Positions 53,827-62,788 are shown, counted from the stretch's first letter. The stretch is DNA of 64,000 nucleotides from Aurantibacter_A sp965215845 (GCA_965215845.1 CBDCEL010000004.1:2976001-3040000), one strand, 5' to 3'. Numbers and translations: made by a program. The notes: a model not told the origin generated them from the sequence alone.

Positions 53827-55725
53827 TCAGGCATTTAATGCCATGGATTTGAGTTTCGGGAGCATGGATTCATTTTTATGCTGTGACGATTCCATCTTTG
53901 ACAGAATGGTATCGAGCAAGGCTATGGCCTCATCGATGTAGGGGCCTTTATTCAGCATCACGCATTCCGCATTCAAGGCGGTGGTGGCATCGGTAATTTC
54001 AGAACGTGACGGAAGGCCGCTTTTGGCCAGGTTTTCCAATACCTGTGTGGCCCAGATAACGGGTACATGGGCCGCCCCACAAATGGAAAGGATCTCTTGC
54101 TGAATTTGACCTATGTTTTCCCAACCGGTCTCAATGGCCAAATCGCCCCTGGCGATCATTACACCAATATTTTTTGACTTCATGGCTTCCAATAGAATGC
54201 GTACCAGATTCTCGAAACCGAATTGGGTTTCAATTTTTAAGACAATGCCAAGTCGTTGCAGTTCACCGAGTTTTTCAAGTTCTTCATAAAGCTCCGTAAC
54301 ATCTTCCGAGCGGTTGACAAATGAAAAATTAACGATGTCGGCATTTTTTGCCACAAAACCAAGGTCGTTCTTATCCTTTAGGGTCAAACCTGAAAAGCCC
54401 AATCGCGTATCGGGAAAATTAATACCTTTCTCTGCCTTGAGCCTAGATCCGTTTTCCTTGGCCAAGGAAATCTCGATCTTTATAAGTTTTTCATATACCT
54501 CTTTTATGACACCCGCTATTTTGCCGTCATCAAAAAATACACGTTCACCTGGCTGAACAGAATTGAATATTTCAGGCATTTGACACGAGATCTTTGCGGG
54601 TTGCGTCAAAAACCCCTTGTCATCAAATTCGGAAGGTGTACCTAAAATATCATCTTTTATCAGCCATAGTTCCTCCCCCTTTTTAAGCAATAACGAGTTC
54701 TCTTTAGGCTGTAGTTCACCTACGGTCAATTGCAACGGTTCGTTCGAACGAGAGACAAGAACCAGACCGGGTTCAAAGTAGACGGTCTGCAGGGTTTCGG
54801 CCTCTACCGTTTTGTCATTGCATTTGCTTATGTTAAGCTGTCTGCGTTTTGATCTTGCATCTACCAAGGTAACAACATCACCAACTTTTAATTGGCCCAA
54901 GTTTCCTGCCTTGATAGGAAGCATGTTTGGTGCGGAGACGTATTCGGCTTCCGGAACCAATAGTATTTTACCGGATTCCGTTGCTTTTCCATAGGCATTT
55001 TTTTTGGGCTTGCAGCGTAACACCTGAGGTCCCTGAACGATTTTGCCCGTGCGTATTTTGGGTCCGGCCAGATCCATGGCGATCTTTATTTCCCTATTCA
55101 GTTCCTGTGCCGCCCTTTTGATGTTGGAAATAATCCTTCCCCATACTTCGGGAGAATCATGTGCGCAGTTGATTCGCGCGCAGTCCATACCTTTTTCCAC
55201 CATTTGCTTGACCAGGTCATAGTCGTCTGCCGCCGCGGTTGGTTGGGTGACCATAATGCGCACCCTTCTATTTGCACTACCCCCACCCAATAAGTTTTTC
55301 GTATTCCTAGACAGTAGTTTCCCTCCCTTTTTTATGGACCACTGCTCTTTTAGGGCATCTTTGGTGTTTTGGGTTACGGCAAGCCCCAAGAGGTAACGAA
55401 TCGTCAGCACACTGGCCTTGATGTGCCCCTCGGCATTGGCAAAACGGGTCAGCCCTAAATTCTTCAAATGCTCTTGTATCTCTCGTACATCAAAACCTCT
55501 GAACGAGATGTAATTGACCAGGTTCTGGGCACTTCTTTTATAATAGGGGTCGATCTCTTTTAATAGTTCGCCTAAGCTCGCCTCATCGGCGTCCATCTTG
55601 TCTATAATGGTATTCAATTGCTCGATGATTCCCAGGACGATATCTTCTTTTATTTTCATCTTTTCGGTAAGGTTAACTATTTTGAAGCTCGGGTTTGGTT
55701 TTGGCATTCGAACCGCCGAATACAT
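53827..55725 (-). CDS. Atypical pyruvate-kinase-like protein
   Basis: The protein has up to 632 residues; starts at 55725, 55707 or 55659 (MKIKEDIVLGIIEQL) are all possible. Residues about 20-150 are a helical extension not found in pyruvate kinases. The kinase A domain then appears: MVEKGMDCARINCAHDSPEVW, MDLAGPKIRTGKI, NFPDTRLGFSGLTLKDKNDL, VLKIETQFGFENL with the catalytic Lys, IARGDLAIETGW and PVIWATQVLENLAKSGLPSRSEITDA. The B domain between GPKIR and FPDTR is about 200 residues, twice the usual size. The regulatory C domain is absent. Phosphoenolpyruvate-to-pyruvate activity is plausible, with altered regulation or specificity. Confidence 0.75.
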   Translation of the reverse strand: MYSAVRMPKPNPSFKIVNLTEKMKIKEDIVLGIIEQLNTIIDKMDADEASLGELLKEIDPYYKRSAQNLVNYISFRGFDVREIQEHLKNLGLTRFANAEGHIKASVLTIRYLLGLAVTQNTKDALKEQWSIKKGGKLLSRNTKNLLGGGSANRRVRIMVTQPTAAADDYDLVKQMVEKGMDCARINCAHDSPEVWGRIISNIKRAAQELNREIKIAMDLAGPKIRTGKIVQGPQVLRCKPKKNAYGKATESGKILLVPEAEYVSAPNMLPIKAGNLGQLKVGDVVTLVDARSKRRQLNISKCNDKTVEAETLQTVYFEPGLVLVSRSNEPLQLTVGELQPKENSLLLKKGEELWLIKDDILGTPSEFDDKGFLTQPAKISCQMPEIFNSVQPGERVFFDDGKIAGVIKEVYEKLIKIEISLAKENGSRLKAEKGINFPDTRLGFSGLTLKDKNDLGFVAKNADIVNFSFVNRSEDVTELYEELEKLGELQRLGIVLKIETQFGFENLVRILLEAMKSKNIGVMIARGDLAIETGWENIGQIQQEILSICGAAHVPVIWATQVLENLAKSGLPSRSEITDATTALNAECVMLNKGPYIDEAIALLDTILSKMESSQHKNESMLPKLKSMALNA

Positions 55726-55855
55726 TCGAATTGCCTTTTTGCCCGTTGATTATACCTCCCAATATAGTGATGGTCAAGTTAAGGGTCAAGCCATTTGATT
55801 TAAATGAGGGGCCTAAAAACAAAGAAGACTAAATTTCAAATTAATATATTTAAAC

Positions 55856-56098
55856 ATGGTGCGGCCGTTGCCAAATATAACATACAAGTCAAAATTCCCT
55901 GAAATAAGAGGAATTGAAATTATTAGGCTCGAAAGTATAGCCAATCGAAAAGATAAGTTGTTAGACCATCACCCGGAAAAACCCCACCAAATAGACTTTT
56001 ACAAATTGATATTTTTCTCAAGTGGTGAAACAGGGCATTTAGTCGATTTGAAAACTTACCACAATGTGTTTAAAATTTGTGCAGAAATATTATCGTAG
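55856..56098 (+). pseudogene. Truncated AraC-type regulator, N-terminal remnant
   Basis: The 80-codon frame resembles the start of the next gene's product: FYKLIFFSSGETGHLVDLKTY here against FYQIIFIEEGKGRHHIDFETY there, in the N-terminal cupin-like sensing domain. After YHNVFKI the similarity ends and a stop follows, so the rest of the sensing domain and the helix-turn-helix are missing. It is most simply the remnant of a duplicated or partly deleted regulator gene; a short functional peptide cannot be excluded. Confidence 0.6.
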
Positions 56099-56137
56099 CT
56101 TTAGTTTGGGCTATTTCCAATATACAAACTGAAAAAA

Positions 56138-57025
56138 TTGTCAACTAAAAAAGAAAATAAAGAACTGCCTAAGCTACCGTTTCGAGAAGATTTGGAAATA
56201 GTTGGTTTTGAGGTAATTAAAATTAAGGACTTATATGAAAAGGTCGATTTATCTCTATTGTCCTCTGTCAAGATTATTAAATTCTACCAAATAATTTTTA
56301 TTGAAGAGGGAAAGGGAAGGCATCATATTGATTTTGAAACCTATGATTTTAAAAAAGGAAGTATTCTGTTTGTTGGCAAAAACCAGATTCACTCCTGGCA
56401 GGATCATCAAAGCAGTGATGGATATATTGTCCTTTTCACCGAGAATTTCCTATACAAGAACCAAATGCAGTTTGACGAACTGTCTTATGGTTATCCTTAC
56501 AATACAGCTTTATTTTCTCCTATACTCAATATCACGAATGATTCCCATTTTACAACTTTTCTTTCATTAGTTGAACTTATTTATGAAGAATATGCAGATG
56601 TAGCATACCAAGTTCGGCAAGAAGTTTTGCAGTCACTGTTAAGGACATTGGTTTTAAAAATAAGATCTCAACTACCTTCGGAAGAAATTCCTAATACCGA
56701 AATGAAAAAGCTATTTATTCGGTTTCAAAAAGTATTGGACCAAAATATTTTTCGTACCAGAAATGCGATTGATTATGTAAATATGTTAGAATGTTCTATT
56801 CATCAACTCAATCAAGCGGTTAAAACATTTACCAATAAATCTGTTAAGGTTTTTATTGATTCCGTACTCATATTAAAAGCAAAGCGATTACTTGTCGACA
56901 GTAGAAATAATATAAGTGAAGTGTCTTATTTAATGGGTTTTGACGAAACCACTAATTTTGCCAAATACTTCAAAAAACATACAGACCAAACACCAAGTCA
57001 ATTTAGAAATGTGATGATAAAATAG
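56138..57025 (+). CDS. AraC family transcriptional regulator
   Basis: The 295-residue protein has an N-terminal cupin-like sensing domain (FYQIIFIEEGKGRHHIDFETYDFKKGSILFVGKNQIHSW) and a C-terminal pair of helix-turn-helix motifs (SVKVFIDSVLILKAKRLLVDSRNNISEVSYLMGFDETTNFAKYFKKHTDQTPSQFRN). The start appears to be a TTG, with no ATG nearby upstream in frame. It probably controls the radical SAM gene set downstream, which begins 94 bases later on the same strand with its own -7 box. A truncated relative lies directly upstream. Confidence 0.88.
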   Translation: MSTKKENKELPKLPFREDLEIVGFEVIKIKDLYEKVDLSLLSSVKIIKFYQIIFIEEGKGRHHIDFETYDFKKGSILFVGKNQIHSWQDHQSSDGYIVLFTENFLYKNQMQFDELSYGYPYNTALFSPILNITNDSHFTTFLSLVELIYEEYADVAYQVRQEVLQSLLRTLVLKIRSQLPSEEIPNTEMKKLFIRFQKVLDQNIFRTRNAIDYVNMLECSIHQLNQAVKTFTNKSVKVFIDSVLILKAKRLLVDSRNNISEVSYLMGFDETTNFAKYFKKHTDQTPSQFRNVMIK

Positions 57026-57099
57026 GCTTCCTTTTCAACATTTACCATTATTTGCGAGATTTTAAAATAATTTACCTTTTACAGGGCACTTCCCGACTT

Positions 57100-57107
57100 T
57101 AATTTTG
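57100..57107 (+). promoter_or_regulatory. -7 promoter box upstream of the radical SAM gene
   Basis: TAATTTTG matches TAnnTTTG and lies 12 bases before the TTG start at 57120 (18 before the GTG at 57126). A clear -33 TTG is not seen. Confidence 0.4.
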
Positions 57108-57119
57108 TGGCATAAATAA

Positions 57120-57995
57120 TTGTTTGTGCCTTTTAAAATTCAGGAAATAGAAGCAAAATCAATTGTAGGAGCGACTCAGATTCCTAGTGCCGATTATGCT
57201 ATAAATCCATATACAGGCTGTCAATTTGCCTGCATGTATTGCTTCGCAAGTTTTATGGGAAGGTTTGTTGGTGAATCCAATGGTAATTGGGGCAACTATG
57301 TCTATGTAAAAAGGAATGCAATAGAATTGATGGAAAGGGATATAAAGCCATTAATGAAAAAAAACCCCCATCCCAAAATTGCCATAAGCACCGTTACCGA
57401 TCCGTATCAAGGTGTTGAGAGAAAATACAGGTTGACCAAGGGTATTTTGGAAGTATTTGCAAAAAATAATTATCAGGGAAGAATAGGTATTTTAACTAAA
57501 TCTCCAATGATTTTAGATGATTTAGAGCTACTGAAAAAAATACCCAACCTGGAAGTAGGACTATCAATTACCACTACTGATGATAAACTAAGTCGATTTT
57601 TGGAAGTAAAGGCACCTTTAGCAAGTGCAAGACTAAGAACCATGAAAAAATTGAATGATGCAGGTATCAAAACCTATGTTTTTGTTGGTCCTTTTCTACC
57701 ACATATGAAGTTAAGACCAGAATTGATTGACAAGCTATTTTCAGAAATAAAAAGCGCCGGTACCAACGATGTGAAAATCGAGTACTTAAATCTTCCCAAG
57801 TATGTAAGGCCTAAAATGAATAAAATGCTCCAGAAAGAGAAAAAGGAAATTCAGGAAGTTTATTCCACATCCCAGTTAAAGAAGTATAGAGAAGAAATAG
57901 AACCCATTTTACGGGAAAATCTTTTAAAGCACGATTTAAAATTAAAATTTGATGAGATTGTTCATCATGTAACCGATCAAAATTTAACAGAATGA
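57120..57995 (+). CDS. SPL family radical SAM protein
   Basis: The 291-residue protein has the spore-photoproduct-lyase-like iron-sulfur motif CxxxCxxC (Cys34, Cys38, Cys41 in YTGCQFACMYCFASF). AISTVTDPYQGVERKYRLTKGILEVF and ITTTDDKLSRFLEVKAPLASARLRTMKKLNDAG are typical of this radical SAM branch. It should use S-adenosylmethionine to make a radical, but the substrate is unknown. The start is TTG (57120) or GTG (57126). Its stop region overlaps the ATG of the next gene by four bases, so the two are co-translated. Confidence 0.85.
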   Translation: MFVPFKIQEIEAKSIVGATQIPSADYAINPYTGCQFACMYCFASFMGRFVGESNGNWGNYVYVKRNAIELMERDIKPLMKKNPHPKIAISTVTDPYQGVERKYRLTKGILEVFAKNNYQGRIGILTKSPMILDDLELLKKIPNLEVGLSITTTDDKLSRFLEVKAPLASARLRTMKKLNDAGIKTYVFVGPFLPHMKLRPELIDKLFSEIKSAGTNDVKIEYLNLPKYVRPKMNKMLQKEKKEIQEVYSTSQLKKYREEIEPILRENLLKHDLKLKFDEIVHHVTDQNLTE

Positions 57996-58456
57996 AATTT
58001 TTAAAGACAATTTTATTCTTAGCTACAATAATGGCTAGTGTAAACTTTATGGGTGCACAAGAAAAACAGTCAGCGTCTTCTTTAGAGCAGGTGAAAAAAG
58101 AAGCAGAAGCAAAAAAGCATGAACATTTACTGGATGGAACCTCTATGAATTATTATTATCAAAACGGAGGTGGAATCCATATTGGGTTTTATGACGGAAT
58201 GCTCAAATATGAGTGGATCGTTGGCCCTAGAAAGGGGAATAAAAATCAAGACCTGAAGTATCTCTCACGGAAAATAGGAGATAAAATGTATATGGTGAGT
58301 TGGTTAGAAGAATCTCATCCTGACTATACCACTTTAATATTCAATTTTAACAACAATGTAATGTACTCTACCGGTATATTTCGCTTTGGCACAAAGGATC
58401 AATTTATTCGATTTGATGGAGGAATCATTGAAGAACTGACATTAGTAGAAAAATAA
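57992..58456 (+). CDS. Secreted MoaF-like lipocalin-fold protein
   Basis: The 154-residue protein has a signal peptide (MKFLKTILFLATIMASVNFMGAQ). Its mature part (GTSMNYYYQNGGGIHIGFYDGMLKYEWIVGP, YMVSWLEESHPDYTTLIFNFNNNVMYSTGIFRFG) resembles the MoaF/phenolic-acid-decarboxylase-like small beta-barrel. Such domains often bind small aromatic ligands; no activity is assigned. It overlaps the radical SAM gene and precedes the NTF2-like gene by 23 bases. Confidence 0.65.
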   Translation: MKFLKTILFLATIMASVNFMGAQEKQSASSLEQVKKEAEAKKHEHLLDGTSMNYYYQNGGGIHIGFYDGMLKYEWIVGPRKGNKNQDLKYLSRKIGDKMYMVSWLEESHPDYTTLIFNFNNNVMYSTGIFRFGTKDQFIRFDGGIIEELTLVEK

Positions 58457-58479
58457 ACTAACCGATAAAAATTAAAATT

Positions 58480-59250
58480 ATGAGTCAAAAATTGGAAAAT
58501 GCAAAAAACCTTTATCTAAAAGGCATTAAAGAAGGACATATTGATGTGGTAGACCAATATACAGGAAATCGCTATACGCAACATAGCACTGGAGTTCCAG
58601 ATGGCGCTGCAGGTTTTAAAGAATTCTTTGCCGATTTTTTAAATAGAACCAACAATCGCGATATAAGAGTCATTCGAGCTATTGAAGACGGAAGAAATGT
58701 TTTCGTGCATGTCTATCAAGATATCGATAATGGTAAGGCAAAATGGGTGACAGCCGATATGTTCGATACTGATGAAAATGACAAAATGATTGAGCATTGG
58801 GATGTTATTGCCGCTTACACAGAAGTTGAAGATACTGTTTCTGGGAATGATGTTGTCCTTGGAGATTTTGAATTAAAAGATCTCGGTAAGACTGAGGCCA
58901 ATAAAATTTTAGTACGAAATTTTATAACTGAAGTTTTTCAAAATGGAAATCATGAAGCCATAGAAAAGTATGTTTCCACAGAAAAGTATATCCAACATAA
59001 TCCTAATGTGCCGAATGGCATTGATGCATTAAAAGATTTTTTGGCCAAAGTGGACTTCAATTATGATTTCATTTTTAAAATCATTGGGCAAGGCGACCAT
59101 GTAGTTAGCTATTGCAAATCTATTTTAAAAGGAACTGAATATGCCGTTTTCGATATTTGGAGAATAGAGAATGAAAAAATTGTCGAACATTGGGATAATA
59201 TGGAACCTATCCCTCCACGGTCGGAGTGGGCTAATACCGGAAAATTCTAA
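58480..59250 (+). CDS. Double SnoaL/NTF2-like protein
   Basis: The 256-residue cytoplasmic protein contains two related halves of about 120 residues. The first has YTGNRYTQHSTGVPDGAAGFKEFFADF and WDVIAAYTEVE. The second has VSTEKYIQHNPNVPNGIDALKDFLAKV and EKIVEHWDNMEPIPPRSEW. Both match the SnoaL-like branch of the NTF2 fold, which includes small-molecule cyclases, hydrolases and binding proteins. The tandem arrangement suggests an internal duplication. It ends the radical SAM operon. Confidence 0.85.
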   Translation: MSQKLENAKNLYLKGIKEGHIDVVDQYTGNRYTQHSTGVPDGAAGFKEFFADFLNRTNNRDIRVIRAIEDGRNVFVHVYQDIDNGKAKWVTADMFDTDENDKMIEHWDVIAAYTEVEDTVSGNDVVLGDFELKDLGKTEANKILVRNFITEVFQNGNHEAIEKYVSTEKYIQHNPNVPNGIDALKDFLAKVDFNYDFIFKIIGQGDHVVSYCKSILKGTEYAVFDIWRIENEKIVEHWDNMEPIPPRSEWANTGKF

Positions 59251-59854
59251 AATATATTTTTGAACGTATTAGAAATATATAAATCAACAAGAGACTATGT
59301 GCCAGTTTCGATGGTAATGAGCTAGATGGTATACCGGCATCTTACCTTGCAGAATTACCTTTGGCGTTCCCTTGCTTTTAATGTTTCAAACCTGCCGGCA
59401 GGCAGGGCTCCGCTTTGAATATCAAAAATCCTCAAAATCAAAAAAGCAAGCTTTATGATTTTGCTTGCTTTTCAATTTATTCGTGACCTCTGCAGAATTC
59501 TAGTGTTTCAGAGGATGCGGGGATTTTATTGGTTCTAAAAGCTTTTATGCAAAATCTGTTGACCTATTTTGTTGACAGTCTATTTGATTGCAAATGATGT
59601 CATTTGACTTTCATTCGAAAGTTAAGGATCTTAAATTCTATTACAAGAGATCTCATGAAGTATCTAAGTCAAGTAAAAGCAAAAGTTCATTTTCTAATTC
59701 TTCAATTATATCCTTTTGTCTTCGTTACAAATTTGGAATACAAAAAGCAGGGTGTAGAATGGCATAAACCAAATGATTGGTTGTTTTTTTCATATTGATG
59801 ATGATTTAACACTAAACCGGTCGTTCTGCTGATTGCTCCTTTTTCTATTAATAC
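59251..59854. other. Gene-poor stretch of about 600 bases
   Basis: No credible gene is seen. One 64-codon frame (59604-59798) has no recognisable family or start context. The stretch contains the palindrome CCTGCCGGCAGG (59391-59402), which extends into CAGG and resembles G+C-rich palindromes common between flavobacterial genes, and a terminator-like hairpin at 59441-59472. Confidence 0.6.
59441..59472 (+). terminator. Terminator-like hairpin downstream of the SnoaL-like gene
   Basis: AAAAGCAAG (59442-59450) pairs perfectly with CTTGCTTTT (59464-59472) over a 13-base loop, with A and T runs outside the stem. It lies about 190 bases after the stop codon. Confidence 0.55.
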
Positions 59855-60331
59855 CTAGCTTTTAGGGTTATCGTGGTGTTTGATTGGAGAACTATGTGTG
59901 GACAATACAGTGATTTTGCCATCCTTTTTTAGAAAAACGTCTGTAAATCGAAGATATGCCCTGCTCGTGTCCTTATCCTTGACAAAAATCAATTCTTCCT
60001 TTCCCGTTACAATGGCAAAGTTTCCATAGAGGCGCACTATGGTATCGCTTAGAATAATGTCCTTAAGTTCTGTTTCACCAGGACTAAAACCAGCTAAGGC
60101 TTTTTCTTTATTCGTTGTTTTTCCATCATCTGACCCGGAATATATCCAGGTATCAGCTAAAATCTTCTTTTGGGGCTCCAATTTATTGTCCAACATAGCT
60201 GTTGCCCACTGAGCTATCGTATGGTGCACCTCCTCTTTAGTAATAATATCCTTGGCTGGTATTTTGGTATCATTATTCATCTCACATGCCGTCATTCCCA
60301 AAACGAAAAAAAATATACATAGCCTTTGCAT
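59855..60331 (-). CDS. NTF2-like lipoprotein (DUF4440-like)
   Basis: The 158-residue protein begins MQRLCIFFFVLGMTACEMNND, a lipoprotein signal with Cys16. The mature part (IAQWATAMLDNKLEPQKKILADTWIYSGSDDGKTTNKEKALAGF, LYGNFAIVTGKEEL, RFTDVFLKKDGKITVLSTHSS) matches the single-domain NTF2-like/DUF4440 fold. Ligand or reaction is unknown. It lies one base after the next NTF2-fold gene on the same strand and is the last gene of a three-gene unit headed by an aminotransferase. Confidence 0.8.
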   Translation of the reverse strand: MQRLCIFFFVLGMTACEMNNDTKIPAKDIITKEEVHHTIAQWATAMLDNKLEPQKKILADTWIYSGSDDGKTTNKEKALAGFSPGETELKDIILSDTIVRLYGNFAIVTGKEELIFVKDKDTSRAYLRFTDVFLKKDGKITVLSTHSSPIKHHDNPKS

Positions 60332-60332
60332 G

Positions 60333-60788
60333 TTATTGGGGCCTTTTTAAAGTGTTGTTCAGGATTACTTTACGAGAGAAAATTTTGCTTACTATTTGCC
60401 ATTGCCCATCTTCTTTCAGAAGATTCATATAATCGGTCACAATAGCATCTGGATATACAAGTTCTAAGCGTGCATTAGCCGTGGTCCCGGTCAATGTAAT
60501 CTGAGCTATATAGGTCTCTCTATTTGCCTTGGGACCGGGTTTCATTGCCTTACCAAAAAATTCCAGGGCGTTAACTTCTTTGTACCCTTCGTCACCTATA
60601 AAGCTCATCACTGCATTTTTATGAAATGCTTTTTTTAAGGTATTAAAGTCATTGTTGGTACCTCCTTCCAAATAATAGTTTAATGTAGCCGCAATAGCTT
60701 GATATTCTTCTTGCCCAGATTGCCCTAATATATTGTTTGAAAATAGGCATAACGAAAAAACGCAAATTGTAATTTTAATTGTTCTCAT
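60333..60788 (-). CDS. Secreted NTF2-like protein (putative lumazine-binding family)
   Basis: The 151-residue protein has a signal peptide ending near NNILGQ. The mature part (YQAIAATLNYYLEGGTNNDFNTLKKAFHKNAVMSFIGDEGY, NARLELVYPDAIVTDYMNLLKEDGQWQIVSKIFSRK) matches the Lumazine_bd_2-type branch of the NTF2 fold. The family name is historical and lumazine binding is not implied. It sits between the aminotransferase gene (13-base gap) and the lipoprotein gene (1-base gap). Confidence 0.82.
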   Translation of the reverse strand: MRTIKITICVFSLCLFSNNILGQSGQEEYQAIAATLNYYLEGGTNNDFNTLKKAFHKNAVMSFIGDEGYKEVNALEFFGKAMKPGPKANRETYIAQITLTGTTANARLELVYPDAIVTDYMNLLKEDGQWQIVSKIFSRKVILNNTLKRPQ

Positions 60789-60801
60789 TGTCTGAATTTA
60801 T

Positions 60802-61908
60802 TTAAGTCCATATTGATTTTGCAACTTCTATAAAGCGCTGCATTGTTTCTTTTTTACCAATAGTTACCCGCATCCATGTGCCACCATCTATTTCACCAGC
60901 ACCAATAATTATGTTATTTTGAGCATATATATCTGCCAAATCTCCTTCAAACGGGTCACATTTAAACCATATGAAGTTGGCATGTGGTTCGACACAGTAT
61001 CGACCCAACCTTCGTAGTTCTTTAAGCGTATATTGAAGGTTTTCGATGTTTTTAGATTTTGATTCACTGACAAAAGTTGGGTCGTTCAAGCTTGCCGTTG
61101 CGGCTGCAATTCCTAAACTGTTTAGGTTAGACCCTGGCCAAACCTGATAGCTCTTGAGTTTTTCGACTAATTGGGCTTTTGCCAATAGGTATCCAATTCG
61201 CAAGCCTGCCAACCCGTAAATCTTTGAGAAAGTTCTTACTACAATTAATTTGGGATTCGAGCTAATCAAGTGGGCAACACTGTCATTCTTTGGTAAATAT
61301 TCAATATAGGCTTCATCTACAATAACAAAAGAATGTTTGGTCATACGTTTACAAAAATCAATTAGAGCAAGAAAATTGATTTTTGAACCCGTAGGATTGT
61401 TAGGATTTACTAGATAAATCACTCCGGGATTTTTGCTTGCGATGGCTTCAATAGCCTCTAAATCAAATCCTTTACCCTCGGTTAAGTCGGTTTCGAAAAC
61501 CTTTCCGCTAAATCTTTTTACATACTTAGGTAATATATCGAAAGTGAGTTTTGAGGTTGTCACCGTAAGTTTTTCTCGAATACACCAGTTTGATAAAACC
61601 TGTAGCAAATCGGAAGATCCGGCTCCCAGCATTACCGACGTTGTGTCAACCTCAAACTTTCTTGAAATAAGATCTATTAATTGCTTCCGAGCTTTATTGG
61701 GGTATCGATTTCCATTTGCGATGTGTTCTTTAATAGCCTCACGCGCTTTTAGGGACGGACCGTAAGGATTTTCGTTTGAACTTAATTTGACCATTCCGGC
61801 GGCTTCTTGAGCCTCGGGCCATTCAGCACCAAAAATGCCTATGGGGTTTAAAATTGCTGTAGAGCTAACTAAAAGCGATGAAGTAATCCAGTTTCTACGA
61901 TTCATCAA
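60802..61908 (-). CDS. HisC-like PLP aminotransferase with apparent Tat signal
   Basis: The 368-residue protein is a fold type I PLP enzyme close to histidinol-phosphate aminotransferase: SNENPYGPS (44-52), GAGSSDLLQ, NPNNPTG (168-174), DEAYIEY and the PLP Lys229 in RTFSKIYGLAGLRIGY. The N terminus MMNRRNWITSSLLVSSTAILNP is not part of the enzyme and looks like a twin-arginine signal, as expected for an enzyme that folds around its cofactor before export. It heads a three-gene unit with two exported NTF2-fold proteins. Its substrate outside the cytoplasm is unknown, and a role in histidine synthesis is unlikely if it is exported. Confidence 0.82.
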   Translation of the reverse strand: MMNRRNWITSSLLVSSTAILNPIGIFGAEWPEAQEAAGMVKLSSNENPYGPSLKAREAIKEHIANGNRYPNKARKQLIDLISRKFEVDTTSVMLGAGSSDLLQVLSNWCIREKLTVTTSKLTFDILPKYVKRFSGKVFETDLTEGKGFDLEAIEAIASKNPGVIYLVNPNNPTGSKINFLALIDFCKRMTKHSFVIVDEAYIEYLPKNDSVAHLISSNPKLIVVRTFSKIYGLAGLRIGYLLAKAQLVEKLKSYQVWPGSNLNSLGIAAATASLNDPTFVSESKSKNIENLQYTLKELRRLGRYCVEPHANFIWFKCDPFEGDLADIYAQNNIIIGAGEIDGGTWMRVTIGKKETMQRFIEVAKSIWT

Positions 61909-62077
61909 TTACGTCTTAAGTTTCGCAGGCAAGAAACTAATTGTAACCTGAGATTCATCACACAACCTTCTAAAAGGTCGATTAAGCATCTAAACAGTAG
62001 GTAGGAAATGAGGAAATGGAATTTTAGAAAAAAAAATTGTTGAAGTAGTAATTACAAAACTACTTTTCCAGTTTCGT

Positions 62078-62788
62078 CTACGCCTTAGCAGACTTTTTAA
62101 CTAGTTTTTTGCGCATGGTTCGACTGATTGGCACCAAACTGCCTGACCTCAATACAATGGCGTATGTATTGGCTTTCCTTTGAACAATGGATTTTATTTG
62201 GCCAATGGGAATTACAAAGGACTTGTGAATTCTTTCAAAGTCCTGGGGAAGCAGTTTCAATAGTTGATTCAGGGGTTTGTCGTAAACCCTTATTGTTGTA
62301 TCCTTTAGAATCAGTTCAGAATATATTCCTGAAGCCTTTATGTAGTCGATATCTTCGATGGCGACGAATTCCACTCCTCTTCTATTTTTAACTGCAACGT
62401 ACTTTAAGCCAATCCCCTTGGTAGTATCATCCTTGCAAAAACGGTCTATTGCCTTTTGTAACCTTTCTGGTGTAAAAGGCTTTCCTATAAAATCCAGAAC
62501 ACCATATTCAAAGGCTTCAATAGCTTTTTCGGTATATGCCGAAACGATGATGGTATGAAATGATTCAGACGTTAGTTTTTTAAGGATATCGAACCCATCC
62601 CTACCATGGAGATTAAGGTCAAGAAACAAGAGGTCTGTCTTATTTACGGAAAGAAATTCAAAAGCTTGATTCAATGTTGAAACCAGATGTATTTCAGCAG
62701 GAAAGTCGATTGCATCATTGACGAACCGCTTTAGTCTGCTGGCAATTAGTTTTTCATCCTCACAGATGAGTATTTTTTTTAACTCCAT
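62078..62788 (-). CDS. LytTR family response regulator
   Basis: From the ATG at 62788 the protein has 236 residues. The receiver domain shows the acidic pair CEDEK, phosphoacceptor Asp57 in LLFLDLNL and the Lys in FIGKPF. The C-terminal LytTR DNA-binding domain (KNRRGVEFVAIEDIDYIKASGIYSELIL, FERIHKSFVIPIGQIKSI) follows. It overlaps the histidine kinase gene by 10 bases and so should be its partner. Targets are not visible in the window. An ATG seven codons upstream is possible. Confidence 0.9.
   Translation of the reverse strand: MELKKILICEDEKLIASRLKRFVNDAIDFPAEIHLVSTLNQAFEFLSVNKTDLLFLDLNLHGRDGFDILKKLTSESFHTIIVSAYTEKAIEAFEYGVLDFIGKPFTPERLQKAIDRFCKDDTTKGIGLKYVAVKNRRGVEFVAIEDIDYIKASGIYSELILKDTTIRVYDKPLNQLLKLLPQDFERIHKSFVIPIGQIKSIVQRKANTYAIVLRSGSLVPISRTMRKKLVKKSAKA

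Noticed and set aside
59604..59798. 64-codon frame in the gene-poor stretch
   Set aside because: No recognisable motif, signal or family and an ordinary composition for chance frames in A+T-rich DNA.
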